A stretch of DNA of 64,000 bases from Lachnospiraceae bacterium (GTDB lineage Bacteria; Bacillota; Clostridia; Lachnospirales; Lachnospiraceae): NCBI GenBank assembly GCA_017437785.1, contig JAFRXH010000046.1, forward strand, positions 1-64,000, written 5' to 3'. Position numbers and translations under genes: made by a program. The notes under the pieces were generated by a model. That model had not been told where the DNA came from and did not search any database. It saw only the letters and a list, made by a program, of their open reading frames with translations. Position 1 is the stretch's first letter, and each line of letters opens with the position of its first letter. This document shows positions 43,122-51,967 of this stretch, piece by piece.

Positions 43122-44132
43122 ATGAAAAAGAGATTTGTTTTAGCATTGACCGGCGCCATGATCCTATCTATGGCAGCATGTACTTCCACTACCGCTGACA
43201 CAGCTCCCACAGAGCCTGCAGTTACCGAGGCAGCTCCCACAGAAGCTCCCGAGAGCACTCCGGAAGATACTCCTCAGACCACTCCCGAAGACAGCCAGCC
43301 GGAAGAGGTCGTTGACGATGTGATCGATAAACCCGACTTTACCGGAACCTATACAGAGCCCATGTCCGGAAGATGCACCATTGATATAGAGCACTTAAGC
43401 GGAGATGATCATAAGGTCAACATCCGCTGGTCAGGCAGTGCATTTGAATCCGCTAACTGGGAAATGACCGCTACCTACTATGTTTCCACAGGCTTACTTG
43501 AATATACCAATGCAAAGTACTATGTACGTACCTATACCGATGAAACCACCTATACCGATGATGTAAAATATACCGACGGTGCCGGAGAGTTCTGGTTTGA
43601 GCCGGACGGAATGCTCGGCTGGAGAAGCGCCAACAGCGATGTTGACGGCGTGACCGGCGAGACCTTCTTTGAGAGACTGCCGGGAAACACCGGAATGGCT
43701 AATCCCTGGACTGATGTTACTTCAGCGGACGAAGCAGCTGCGGGAGCAGATGTAGGCTACTTCATGGTACCTGAGAATAATACAGACTACAACGGTCATC
43801 AGGTTTATATAACAGAGTTCAGATGCATGGAACACCTGGCTGAGGCAAGAGGTTCCATCGGTGCAGCAGAGCTCACCATCCGCAAGGGATTAAAGCAGGA
43901 AAGCGATGATGTTTCCGGCGACTACAATGAATATGCACACAGCTGGTCTTTTAAGACAGATGACGGCATCACCGTTAACTGCTATGGAAACGAAGAAGGA
44001 AAGACCATGAAGGCTATCTGGTTATCCGATAACTTCAGCTACAGCATCAACGTAATGGGACAGGGTGATGAGTCCGATACTTACGGTCTTGACGATACTA
44101 CATTAAAGCAGCTTATCGAAGTAACCCAGTAA
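43122..44132 (+). CDS. Secreted lipoprotein, unrecognised
   Basis: The 336-residue protein has a lipoprotein signal with lipobox MAAC (Cys20), then a low-complexity Thr/Pro/Glu linker (about 21-65) and an extracellular domain of about 265 residues with repeated Y/T-rich strands (YYVRTYTDETTYTDDVKYTD) . It is not assigned to a named family; the central part resembles small ligand- or polymer-binding lipoproteins. AAGGAGG lies before ATG 43122. It is a single gene with its own promoter and terminator. The short linker would hold the domain off the membrane. Confidence 0.78.
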   Translation: MKKRFVLALTGAMILSMAACTSTTADTAPTEPAVTEAAPTEAPESTPEDTPQTTPEDSQPEEVVDDVIDKPDFTGTYTEPMSGRCTIDIEHLSGDDHKVNIRWSGSAFESANWEMTATYYVSTGLLEYTNAKYYVRTYTDETTYTDDVKYTDGAGEFWFEPDGMLGWRSANSDVDGVTGETFFERLPGNTGMANPWTDVTSADEAAAGADVGYFMVPENNTDYNGHQVYITEFRCMEHLAEARGSIGAAELTIRKGLKQESDDVSGDYNEYAHSWSFKTDDGITVNCYGNEEGKTMKAIWLSDNFSYSINVMGQGDESDTYGLDDTTLKQLIEVTQ

Positions 44133-44151
44133 TACTTAATACACCTCCAAA

Positions 44152-44200
44152 AAAAACATGGCGCAGAGTAAGGATAATGATCCGCTCTGCGCCTTTTTAA
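44152..44200. terminator. Bidirectional terminator
   Basis: GGCGCAGAG (44160-44168) pairs with CTCTGCGCC (44185-44193); TTTTT follows on the plus strand and a run of eight Ts on the minus strand. It ends both the lipoprotein gene and the zinc-ribbon operon. Confidence 0.85.
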
Positions 44201-44211
44201 ATGTTCCTTTA

Positions 44212-44634
44212 TTAATACAGAGATATCACCGCATCGATCTCTTCTGCCGTATAAGCATAATCTCCAAGCTCTGCGCGTATGCCATTAAGTTTATCCAGGC
44301 AGGCTTTCTCATGCTGTGTATCATTCTTTTCGGTAAAAATGCGCCGCATAAAAGCAGTGTTGGCATACTCCGCTACAAGATATGTTTTTTCCAGCCCTTC
44401 CTCTGCAGTCATGGAATACATCCTGTCCGTAAAATAATGATCCACGACTTCACCGTATGCCTTATGCTTAAGCTTGTAATCAAAGACATCCATTGTCGTT
44501 CCGGTATCATCTGTCTCCTGTTCTTTAGCATAGTCAAAAGATGCTTTCATATCTATAAAGAACATCAGGCATAACAGAGCCGCTATCACGATAGCAATAT
44601 TAAAAACTGTCTTTAATATCTTATTCAGCTTCAT
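44212..44634 (-). CDS. Single-helix membrane protein B', duplicated-module member
   Basis: Unrecognised protein of 140 residues with an N-terminal transmembrane helix (about 8-28) and an acidic helical extracytoplasmic part. Its C-terminal half aligns with the product of 45764-46189 (141 residues): AEYANTAFMRRIFTEKND beside GEYADMLFYGKIYEESGM. It follows zinc-ribbon protein A' with a 14-base overlap. ATG 44634 has GGAGG nine bases upstream; a TTG at 44640 is less likely. Role unknown; the fixed order with A' suggests a complex. Confidence 0.7.
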   Translation of the reverse strand: MKLNKILKTVFNIAIVIAALLCLMFFIDMKASFDYAKEQETDDTGTTMDVFDYKLKHKAYGEVVDHYFTDRMYSMTAEEGLEKTYLVAEYANTAFMRRIFTEKNDTQHEKACLDKLNGIRAELGDYAYTAEEIDAVISLY

Positions 44635-45376
44635 CTGCAAACACCTCCTCCAGCCTTACCGCCATCTTTGCATCCGATAATTCCAGAAATTCATCAACTC
44701 CAGCATCGTCCAGCTTCACATATGCTTTTAACAGAGATCTCAGATCCTGATACATATCTTCGATATAAGCCTTATATGTACTGTTCTTTTCCGCTTCTGC
44801 CTGAACTTTATAAGTCTCCATAAACCCTTCAAGATACATGCTGAAGGAAGATATCTGCTGCTCCATTGAATTCCAGTAATCCTTATCGGTAGTCTGATAG
44901 ACGATCCCCTGCATATGACGTATACATTCGTAATAATCCGACGCCACATAATTTATGTGCTTAAAATCTTCATAGCCTGCACTTGAAAGATATATACCGT
45001 GAGCATGTATAAAGGCGATATAATCCAGGTATTCGCCGCGCTTAAGATACCCTTCCATCTCCTCTTTATACTCCTCACAATGTGTCTGCGCATCACGGCT
45101 CCTGATCGCATCCTCATCAGGCCCCACGTAATTACGCCTGCTGACAAAATGCATTACCAGCATGGCTGCTACCAGGATGGCGAGGATCAGTGCACGTTTC
45201 CCTATTCCCTCCAGATTCTTTGCCGAGCCGGCTACTTCTTTCTGTGTCTTTGTAAACTCCTTATCAAACTCTTTGATATTTCTTTCGTGCGCAGCTGCCA
45301 GATCATTTACTGTCCCGCAGTAAGGGCATAGCTTATCTTCCACCCCTATGGTCCTGCCGCATTTTTTACACTTCAT
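44621..45376 (-). CDS. Zinc-ribbon membrane protein A'
   Basis: Unrecognised as a family beyond its zinc ribbon. The 251-residue protein starts with CKKCGRT...LCPYCGT (residues 3-20), a four-cysteine zinc ribbon in the cytosol, then a membrane helix (about 62-81) and a helical acidic extracytoplasmic domain. It is similar in length and order to the 246-residue protein at 46182-46922. The next gene overlaps its 3' end. The pair may sense cell-surface state; this is inferred from topology only. Confidence 0.72.
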   Translation of the reverse strand: MKCKKCGRTIGVEDKLCPYCGTVNDLAAAHERNIKEFDKEFTKTQKEVAGSAKNLEGIGKRALILAILVAAMLVMHFVSRRNYVGPDEDAIRSRDAQTHCEEYKEEMEGYLKRGEYLDYIAFIHAHGIYLSSAGYEDFKHINYVASDYYECIRHMQGIVYQTTDKDYWNSMEQQISSFSMYLEGFMETYKVQAEAEKNSTYKAYIEDMYQDLRSLLKAYVKLDDAGVDEFLELSDAKMAVRLEEVFADEAE

Positions 45377-45398
45377 CTGTTCTTACTCCTCTGTATTA

Positions 45399-45764
45399 TT
45401 ATTCTTCTTCCTCTTTGCTCTCATCATCGTCCTGACCGCTCACGGAAATACTCTGCAGATAATCCGCGCGTTCCTTATCCTGCCTGTTCTTATGTCTCAT
45501 GCTTGGCAGAACAAAGATACATATTCCTATCGCGAGCAAAACTGCGGCCGCGATAACAAATATAAGTATCGTCTTTGTGACAGCTTTTCCCGCGCTGTTT
45601 GGCGCATCATTCCGATGTGACTTTAATTCCTTATGCACATCATCAAGCTTTCCCATGTACTCTTCTTCTGCGGCCGGTTCATACGCCGTGCCGCAATACG
45701 GACACCTTACCAGCTTGGCATCAAACTCCGCTCCGCAGGACGGACACTTAACCATCTCACTCAT
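45399..45764 (-). CDS. Zinc-ribbon membrane protein C
   Basis: The 121-residue protein has a cytosolic zinc ribbon (VKCPSCGAEF...VRCPYCGTAY, residues 5-28), a charged linker, one membrane helix (about 65-88) and a short acidic tail. It is shorter than A and A' and has no domain outside the membrane. Its ATG overlaps the previous stop as TGATG (45762-45766). It sits between the two copies of the A-B module, so it may belong to the same complex. Function unknown. Confidence 0.7.
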   Translation of the reverse strand: MSEMVKCPSCGAEFDAKLVRCPYCGTAYEPAAEEEYMGKLDDVHKELKSHRNDAPNSAGKAVTKTILIFVIAAAVLLAIGICIFVLPSMRHKNRQDKERADYLQSISVSGQDDDESKEEEE

Positions 45765-46189
45765 CAGTTCACTCTCCCTATCGCATTTTCCAGACTCTCA
45801 TCCATCTTATCCAGCAATGCTGCATAATCTGCCATGTCTTTTCTTATCTCCGAACGTCTTGCGTCACAATCCTGTGCGCGCTGCTGCATACCGCTTTCTT
45901 CATAGATCTTTCCGTAAAAAAGCATATCGGCATATTCTCCCAGCTTAAACAGATCTTCATCCGCCTCATCTACTTCTGCCCCGATACGGTAAGATCTTGA
46001 CAGCATAGCTGCCGTCCCGAAATCTTCCCACTCCAGATAATCCAATACCGATGAAGTTTTTACATCATCAGACTCATAATAAGCCCAGCTTAATTTCTCC
46101 GAAGCTGCCATCAGCTTCGATACAAATATAACGCCCAGCACGATATCAGCCGCCAGCACTATCAGAAAGATCAGCTTCTTTTTACTCAT
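45764..46189 (-). CDS. Single-helix membrane protein B, duplicated-module member
   Basis: The 141-residue protein has an N-terminal membrane helix (about 5-25) and an acidic helical outer part, and resembles B' at 44212-44634 in length, topology and the C-terminal segment around residues 90-130. I place the start at ATG 46189 (MSKKKLIF...), with GGAGG upstream and eight bases of overlap with the zinc-ribbon gene; the frame extends to 46273 only through coding sequence of that gene. Unknown role. Confidence 0.72.
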   Translation of the reverse strand: MSKKKLIFLIVLAADIVLGVIFVSKLMAASEKLSWAYYESDDVKTSSVLDYLEWEDFGTAAMLSRSYRIGAEVDEADEDLFKLGEYADMLFYGKIYEESGMQQRAQDCDARRSEIRKDMADYAALLDKMDESLENAIGRVN

Positions 46190-46922
46190 TACCAAGCACC
46201 TCCTCCAGATATGCCTCCTGTTGATTGCTTGATGATGCCAGATACTCTTCCAGTTCACCGCCATCCAGTCCAAGGTATATCTTCATTGCAGCATCCATCT
46301 TTTTCTTCATATCGATAGCATTGTCCATGTACGGGTCTCCTTCCATATCGGGAAGCTTTCTTTCATACTCATAATAAAAGTTTTCTATACCCATCTGACA
46401 GGAAGATATATCCGAATCCAGACCGTAACGCGGTGAATCAGCTCCGTATAAAACGCATTCCTCGATCCCGTTCATCGCCCTGCAATATATCCCGACCATA
46501 TCACAGACCTTTTCGAATTCCTTATACTCCTCCTCGTATTCGGGTATCACATGATATCCCTTAAATGATGAAAACGCTGCATAATCCCCATCCTTAAGAT
46601 ACTGCCTTAATATCTGCGAATACTCCTCATGCTTTTTTATTGCTTCAGCGCGGCTTGAGCGGTGTCTGAATAAAGACGCATTTTCAGCCACATAAGAGCT
46701 CACGCCTGTTCCTATAACAAGCAATACCAGGATAAGCGCACTTACCAGTATCGGTATATTTGCGGCGATGCTTTCCTTTACCTTCCCCTTGGTCTTTTTA
46801 CTTTTGTCCTTATACTGCTCCATCTCTTTAAGATGGGCAGCCGACTGTGTATTAACGGCTCCGCAATAGGGGCAGACCTCGTCTGTCAGCCCTATCTCGG
46901 CTCCGCAGGTGTTACATTTCAT
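46182..46922 (-). CDS. Zinc-ribbon membrane protein A
   Basis: The 246-residue protein starts with a zinc ribbon (CNTCGAE...VCPYCGA, residues 3-20), followed by a membrane helix (about 57-77) and a helical extracytoplasmic domain with spaced tyrosines. It is the upstream copy of A' (44621-45376): same order of ribbon, helix and domain, similar length, and both are followed by a B-type gene. It lies 19 bases after the GH13 stop, so it may be read from the GH13 promoter at 48525-48553. Confidence 0.72.
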   Translation of the reverse strand: MKCNTCGAEIGLTDEVCPYCGAVNTQSAAHLKEMEQYKDKSKKTKGKVKESIAANIPILVSALILVLLVIGTGVSSYVAENASLFRHRSSRAEAIKKHEEYSQILRQYLKDGDYAAFSSFKGYHVIPEYEEEYKEFEKVCDMVGIYCRAMNGIEECVLYGADSPRYGLDSDISSCQMGIENFYYEYERKLPDMEGDPYMDNAIDMKKKMDAAMKIYLGLDGGELEEYLASSSNQQEAYLEEVLGNE

Positions 46923-46941
46923 CTGTTAACTCCTCCCCGTA

Positions 46942-48480
46942 TCATACTATTGCATAAAACGCCGAACGCGGCTTTATGATGCACTTATCCTCTCCGGCGT
47001 CAGGTTTCTCTCCCAGAAGATAAATGATCTCTTTTATTTTTGTGTCCGATAAACGGTACTCATTATCTGCAGGATTAAATGCTGCCAGTATCTTCTCATC
47101 TCCATAATTACGACAATATATCAATGGTTCACCACAGCGGCCATTGCATATAAATTCTATCCCGCCCGGATTCATAAGCGCCTTATGCGAACGTCTTATT
47201 GCGATCAGTCTTTTGACCTCGTTTAAAAGCGAATCCTCATCTTTTAACTGCGTCTCAACATCCGGCCTCTCAGGCGCTGGATCTGCCGGTATATATAAAC
47301 TGCCGCTCTGCGCATCCGAAAATCCTGCGTTCTTTTCCTTATTCCACTGCATGGGGGATCTGGATCCCGTACGGTTATAACCGCCTTCTACGGAAGCAAG
47401 CCCCTCCACATATCTCATGCCTATCTCGTCACCGTAATAGATATAAGGCGCTCCCGGCATTGACAGAAGAAAGGCAAATGCCATTTTGGCACGCTCGCCC
47501 TTTATATATTTTGCAAGCCTGTCCATATCATGATTGCCGGACGGTATACAGATAAAGCCTCTCCCTGCAGCTTTATCATAGCTTTCAAGATATCTGGATA
47601 CAAATTCCGAAGCATCGCCTTCCCCGCCGAAGAAGGGTTTCTCGCAGCGGAACAGATCGTTGTAATGCGACGGTCCGAAGTGCAAAAGGAAATCCATATG
47701 GAAGCCGGCCTCTATGCTCTTATCCGGCTCTCCCCATTCCGATACCAGCACGGCTTCGGGAAACTCTTTATCAAGATAAGCCCTTATATCCTGCCACAGC
47801 GCTATAGTGCCCTTACCGTCCTCATCATTCTTAACAAGCGATCCTGCCATATCCACCCTGAATCCGTCACAGCCCTTTGACAGCCAAAATCTCATGATAT
47901 TCTTTATCTCTTCACGCGTGGCCAGAGCCGCTTTTGAATCCATGCTCTGCTGCCAGGGGCGTTCAGGTCTGTAAAAGCCGTAGTTAAGCGCCGGCTGGTG
48001 CGTAAAGAAATTCACCAGACAGCTTCCGTCACGGTCGGATATACCCCTCAATGAACCGTAGCCTTCCGGCGATTCCCATACACTGTCTGTCCAGATATAA
48101 CGGTCGGAATACTCATTTTTTTCTGCTTTCATGCTTTCCTTAAACCACGGATGTTCCCAGGAAGTATGCCCGGGTACCAGATCCAGGAGTATGTGTATCC
48201 CTCTTTTATGCGCCTCTTTAAAGAGTTCCTCCATATCTTCATTGGTACCGTATCTGGGAGCTATCCTGTAATAATCCGAGACATCATATCCCGCATCCAG
48301 AAAAGGCGATTCAAAACAGGGATTGATCCAGATGGCATTACAGCCCAGTTCCCGGATGTAATCCAGCTTCATAGTGATGCCGTTTATATTGCCGATCCCA
48401 TCTGAATCGGTATCCATAAATGACTGCGGATATATCTCATAAAAAACCGCGTCGTTAAGCCAGTCCGCTCTTTTCATCAT
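46942..48480 (-). CDS. GH13 alpha-glucosidase
   Basis: The 512-residue GH13 enzyme resembles oligo-1,6-glucosidases and related alpha-glucosidases. The barrel motifs are intact: DLVPGHTSWEHPW, nucleophile Asp210 in FRVDMAG, acid/base Glu248 in VSEWGEP and Asp318 in SGNHDMDR. There is no signal peptide, so it works on imported malto- or isomalto-oligosaccharides. ATG 48480 has GGGAGG upstream; a longer frame to 48504 adds a ribosome site within the gene. A strong promoter lies directly upstream. Exact bond preference cannot be read from sequence. Confidence 0.9.
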   Translation of the reverse strand: MMKRADWLNDAVFYEIYPQSFMDTDSDGIGNINGITMKLDYIRELGCNAIWINPCFESPFLDAGYDVSDYYRIAPRYGTNEDMEELFKEAHKRGIHILLDLVPGHTSWEHPWFKESMKAEKNEYSDRYIWTDSVWESPEGYGSLRGISDRDGSCLVNFFTHQPALNYGFYRPERPWQQSMDSKAALATREEIKNIMRFWLSKGCDGFRVDMAGSLVKNDEDGKGTIALWQDIRAYLDKEFPEAVLVSEWGEPDKSIEAGFHMDFLLHFGPSHYNDLFRCEKPFFGGEGDASEFVSRYLESYDKAAGRGFICIPSGNHDMDRLAKYIKGERAKMAFAFLLSMPGAPYIYYGDEIGMRYVEGLASVEGGYNRTGSRSPMQWNKEKNAGFSDAQSGSLYIPADPAPERPDVETQLKDEDSLLNEVKRLIAIRRSHKALMNPGGIEFICNGRCGEPLIYCRNYGDEKILAAFNPADNEYRLSDTKIKEIIYLLGEKPDAGEDKCIIKPRSAFYAIV

Positions 48481-48524
48481 ACCTGCCTCCCTTTCCACAT
48501 TCATCCGGCCAAAGCCATTTCGCT

Positions 48525-48553
48525 ATTATACAGCGTTTGATGCCATTAAACAA
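48525..48553 (-). promoter_or_regulatory. GH13 gene promoter
   Basis: On the minus strand TTGTTT (48548-48553), 17 bases, TATAAT (48525-48530). It is back to back with the DUF3810 promoter; their -35 boxes are nine bases apart, so one regulator could affect both. Confidence 0.78.
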
Positions 48554-48562
48554 CGTAATTCT

Positions 48563-48591
48563 TTGTATGTCATCCCATAATATGTTATAAT
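48563..48591 (+). promoter_or_regulatory. DUF3810 gene promoter, leaderless arrangement
   Basis: TTGTAT (48563-48568), 17 bases, TATAAT (48586-48591), and the ATG at 48601, nine bases later. Transcription should start one to four bases from the start codon and no ribosome site fits. Confidence 0.72.
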
Positions 48592-48600
48592 CCTTATATT

Positions 48601-49824
48601 ATGGATGAGAAAAAGGCTCCTAAAAAGATTTCACGTTATCTGAAGACCATACTGATAATGACGGCCTGCATCATAGTGTTGTCGCTGCCTGCGCTTTCAC
48701 CGGCTCTCTGCGACCGGTATAATGATCATATCTACGGTATCTTATGCGACGCCATCAGTCATGTTACCGCGCTGTTTCCTTTTGCCGTGGGCGAGATACT
48801 TATGTTTACCGGCGCACTGCTGATCGTGGCCGCCGTATTCATATTGCTTTTGCTGATCTTTCTTCATAAAAAAGCCGGATACCGCAGATTCTGCAGCGGC
48901 TATTTCAAAACACTTTCCGTCATCCTCTTATGTGTGGTCCTCGTTTATATCCCCACCTGGTTCGTACCTTTCTGCGGCAGTGTTTTGGGACAGGGCGATC
49001 CGAAACTGCGCACCGAATTTACATTTGAAGAGATCAGATCACTGCTCGTTTATTTTGCCGATCAGGCCAACGCTGCAGCCGAAGAGATATACATTGCCGA
49101 AGACGGAAGCGTGGAGTTTTATCCTCCCGAAAAGATATCAGCCATGGCTGCAGAAGCAATGCAGGATCTGGGAGACGAATTCGGCCGCCTGCGTGGTTAT
49201 TATCCGCCGGTCAAGCCCGCTATCTGCTCGGATATACTGGACCGCATGGGCATAGGCGGATATAATTATCCCTATACTATGGAACCCACACATAACCGCT
49301 ATATATCTCCTTTCTATCAGCCGACACTGGATGCACATGAATATGCACATCATAAAGGCTACTATAAAGAAAATGAGGCCAACCTCTTAAGCTACGTGGC
49401 ACTGAGCAAGAGCAGCGATCCATACTTACGGCTGTCCGGCTTTTATGAAATGTATGACTATATGTATTTTGAGTATATAGAGGCCGAGGACAAGATCCTG
49501 GACCAAAAGATAGCCGCAGGAGAGATAAGCCCGGTCGGAAAGATAAATACAAAGGAAGATTTTATCCGCGCTGTAGCTCAAAGGGTAGCCATCTTCGGTG
49601 AGGTGCCGGAACTGAGCGAGCGTGTCTATCACATATACGAACGTGGAATGCAGATAGAACAGGAGCTGTATGACGCCGATGAGCATGTGATCGACGATAT
49701 GCCAGCTGTAGATGAGGTGATCTCAGATACCGCAACCCAGGGCTGGAGGATACAGGGCGAGATACTTCAGGAAAACTCCTACGACGGCGTTGTGCTGCTG
49801 ATGCTGCAATATTATTATAAGTAA
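48601..49824 (+). CDS. DUF3810 membrane metallopeptidase-like protein
   Basis: The 407-residue protein has three N-terminal membrane helices (about 18-36, 62-88, 104-122) and an outer domain with the zinc-peptidase motif HEYAHH (246-251) and a downstream ENEAN (257-261), which supply two histidines and a glutamate ligand. This matches DUF3810, whose substrate is unknown. It has no ribosome site; the -10 box is nine bases upstream, so the message is probably leaderless. Start ATG 48601 fits the N-terminus of the family. It is divergent from GH13. Confidence 0.87.
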   Translation: MDEKKAPKKISRYLKTILIMTACIIVLSLPALSPALCDRYNDHIYGILCDAISHVTALFPFAVGEILMFTGALLIVAAVFILLLLIFLHKKAGYRRFCSGYFKTLSVILLCVVLVYIPTWFVPFCGSVLGQGDPKLRTEFTFEEIRSLLVYFADQANAAAEEIYIAEDGSVEFYPPEKISAMAAEAMQDLGDEFGRLRGYYPPVKPAICSDILDRMGIGGYNYPYTMEPTHNRYISPFYQPTLDAHEYAHHKGYYKENEANLLSYVALSKSSDPYLRLSGFYEMYDYMYFEYIEAEDKILDQKIAAGEISPVGKINTKEDFIRAVAQRVAIFGEVPELSERVYHIYERGMQIEQELYDADEHVIDDMPAVDEVISDTATQGWRIQGEILQENSYDGVVLLMLQYYYK

Positions 49825-49912
49825 TATATTTAGTCATGCTGATAATCATCACTATCTGCATGGCCGCAAATTCCGCAAATTCAAACTGATACTATATAAG
49901 CGATAATGCCAA

Positions 49913-49938
49913 GCGCCCGGGGAGATCCCCGGGCGTTT
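49913..49938. terminator. GC-rich hairpin, likely terminator
   Basis: CGCCCGGGGA (49914-49923) pairs with TCCCCGGGCG (49926-49935) around GA; the trailing Ts are few on both strands. It lies between the convergent DUF3810 and macrodomain genes. Confidence 0.55.
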
Positions 49939-49944
49939 ATCATC

Positions 49945-50454
49945 TCAGCCTCTTACGAGTTTCTCGTATACCTTATAATCTTCTTTGCTGTAGGCTACTA
50001 TATTGACCTGCATACCGTATTCTTTGTGTTCGTCCAGCCAGTTTACCACAGCCTTTACGGCGATCTGTGCCGCTTCAGCCTTGGGATAGCCGTACACACC
50101 GGTGGAGATACCGGGAAATGCTATGCTGTGTATGTCATTTTCCGCAGCCAGATCCAGGGATCCGTAGTAACAGCTGTAGAGCTCGGCTGCATCACGGCTG
50201 CTTCCCGTATATATCGGTCCCACGGTATGGATCACGTATTTTGCGGGCAGATCATAAGCCTTTGTTATCTTTGAATGTCCGGTCTCGCATCCGCCCAGCT
50301 TTTTGCATTCTTCCAAAAGCTCAGGTCCTGCTGCGGCATGTATGGCTCCATCCACCCCGCCGCCGCCCAGCAGGCTCTTATTTGCGGCATTTACTATAGC
50401 ATCTACTTCAAGAGTGGTGATATCCGCCACCATGAACTTTATCTCATTCTTCAT
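49945..50454 (-). CDS. Macrodomain ADP-ribose hydrolase
   Basis: The 169-residue protein is a complete macrodomain of the YmdB/MacroD type, with DITTLEVDAIVNAANKSLLG, the loop GGGGVDGAIHAAAG, and GISTGVYGYP that contact ADP-ribose. It should hydrolyse O-acetyl-ADP-ribose or remove ADP-ribose from proteins. It is cytosolic and stands alone. GGAGGAGG before ATG 50454 supports the start. No DarT toxin or other ADP-ribosyltransferase is adjacent, so a housekeeping role is more likely than antitoxin. Confidence 0.93.
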   Translation of the reverse strand: MKNEIKFMVADITTLEVDAIVNAANKSLLGGGGVDGAIHAAAGPELLEECKKLGGCETGHSKITKAYDLPAKYVIHTVGPIYTGSSRDAAELYSCYYGSLDLAAENDIHSIAFPGISTGVYGYPKAEAAQIAVKAVVNWLDEHKEYGMQVNIVAYSKEDYKVYEKLVRG

Positions 50455-50593
50455 CCGAATCCTCCTCCTTGACTTTTATCTGTATATTTTATCGTTCAAG
50501 AACTGTCGGGTCAAGGGCAAGGTTTTTTCGGGTAGTAAAAATCGATTATTATGTTATAATGGGTAGGTTGTGATAAAAAGGCAGGTAACGAAT

Positions 50594-51967
50594 ATGTTCA
50601 AAGGAAGTCTGATAGCAAAAGATAAACAATTCTATAAGGCGGTGGCTGCGATAAGCATACCTATAACCCTGCAGTCGCTCATAACCACCGGCGTTAACAT
50701 GATGGATACCATCATGATAGGTAAGATAGGCCAGACTCAGCTTTCGGCAGTCTCCCTTGCCAATCAGTTCATATCGGTATTCCAGATATTCTGCATGGGT
50801 ATAGGAATGGGGGCATCTGTGCTGGTTTCCAGATATTACGGTATGCAGGATAAAAAATCCCTTAAAAACACTGTAGTGATAATGGTAAGGCTCTGTCTTG
50901 CATTATCATCCGTATTCTGTCTGGCCACACTGCTCCTGCCTGAACAGATAATGCGTATATATACCGAAGAAGCTCCTATCATCAAATGCGGTATCAATTA
51001 CTTAGACTGGTCCGTTGTGACCTACTTCCTGCTGTCGCTCTCGCTTACCTGTACCATAATACTGCGTAACGTGGGAATGGTGCAGATCCCGCTGATAACA
51101 TCGATCGCAGCTTTCTTTATCAATGTCGGGGCCAACTACATATTCATCTTCGGTAAATTCGGTGCACCCAGGATGGAGGAAGCCGGCGCGGCACTGGGTA
51201 CGCTGATAGCCAGGATCTTTGAATTCTGCGTTATCTGCGGTTATCTGTTCCTTCGTGATACGCGAATAAATATACGGATCAGGGATCTGTTTGCCAAGGT
51301 CGGAAGACTATGGAATGAATATATCAGGATAAGCATCCCCGTGCTCATAAGCGACGGTATACTGGCTCTTGGAAACAACTCCGTAGCCATGGTAGTAGGA
51401 CGTCTGGGTGAAAACTTCGTTGCCGCAAATGCCGTAACTACCGTAACGCAGATGCTCGCATCAGTTGTGATACAGGGCTTTTCACAGGCCGGCTGCATTA
51501 TCACCGGAAAGACACTTGGTGAAGGTGATAAAGAAAAAGCCCAGGAACAGGGTTATGCTTTCCTGGGGCTGGGTCTGTTCTTTGGCTTACTGGCAGGCGG
51601 TATAGTACTGCTCATCTCACAGCCCATGATCAATGCCTATAATCTTCTGGAAGAGACCAGGCATATCGCTTCCCAGCTGATGCTCTCCATAAGCATGATA
51701 ATCGTATTCCAGGCTACCAACAGCATAATGACAAAAGGCGTGCTGCGCGGCGGCGGAGATACAAAGATACTGATGCTGGCAGACAATCTCTTCCTGTGGG
51801 TAGTATCCCTGCCTCTGGGTATACTGGCCGGTCTGGTATTCCACTTACCCGCTTTCTGGATCTACTTCTGCTTAAAGTCCGATCAGGTATTAAAGACCAT
51901 ATGGTGCGTTATCAGATTAAACAGCGGTAAATGGATCAAGAAGATAAAGAGCGATAAAGAACTTTAA
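50594..51967 (+). CDS. MATE-family efflux pump
   Basis: The 457-residue protein has 12 hydrophobic helices in two halves, with MATE motifs (MMDTIMIGKIGQTQLSAVSL, RYYGMQDKKS, KGVLRGGGDTKIL). It should export drugs or metabolites. I use ATG 50594 (MFKGSLIAKD...), as GGCAGG sits upstream; the GTG at 50570 lies nine bases after a TATAAT (50555-50560) and is less likely. Its last bases overlap the convergent lipoprotein gene by four. It differs from the MATE at 41407. Confidence 0.92.
   Translation: MFKGSLIAKDKQFYKAVAAISIPITLQSLITTGVNMMDTIMIGKIGQTQLSAVSLANQFISVFQIFCMGIGMGASVLVSRYYGMQDKKSLKNTVVIMVRLCLALSSVFCLATLLLPEQIMRIYTEEAPIIKCGINYLDWSVVTYFLLSLSLTCTIILRNVGMVQIPLITSIAAFFINVGANYIFIFGKFGAPRMEEAGAALGTLIARIFEFCVICGYLFLRDTRINIRIRDLFAKVGRLWNEYIRISIPVLISDGILALGNNSVAMVVGRLGENFVAANAVTTVTQMLASVVIQGFSQAGCIITGKTLGEGDKEKAQEQGYAFLGLGLFFGLLAGGIVLLISQPMINAYNLLEETRHIASQLMLSISMIIVFQATNSIMTKGVLRGGGDTKILMLADNLFLWVVSLPLGILAGLVFHLPAFWIYFCLKSDQVLKTIWCVIRLNSGKWIKKIKSDKEL

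Noticed and set aside
49945-50454. Macrodomain as antitoxin of a DarT-like system
   Set aside because: No ADP-ribosyltransferase toxin gene is adjacent; the gene stands alone between convergent and divergent neighbours.
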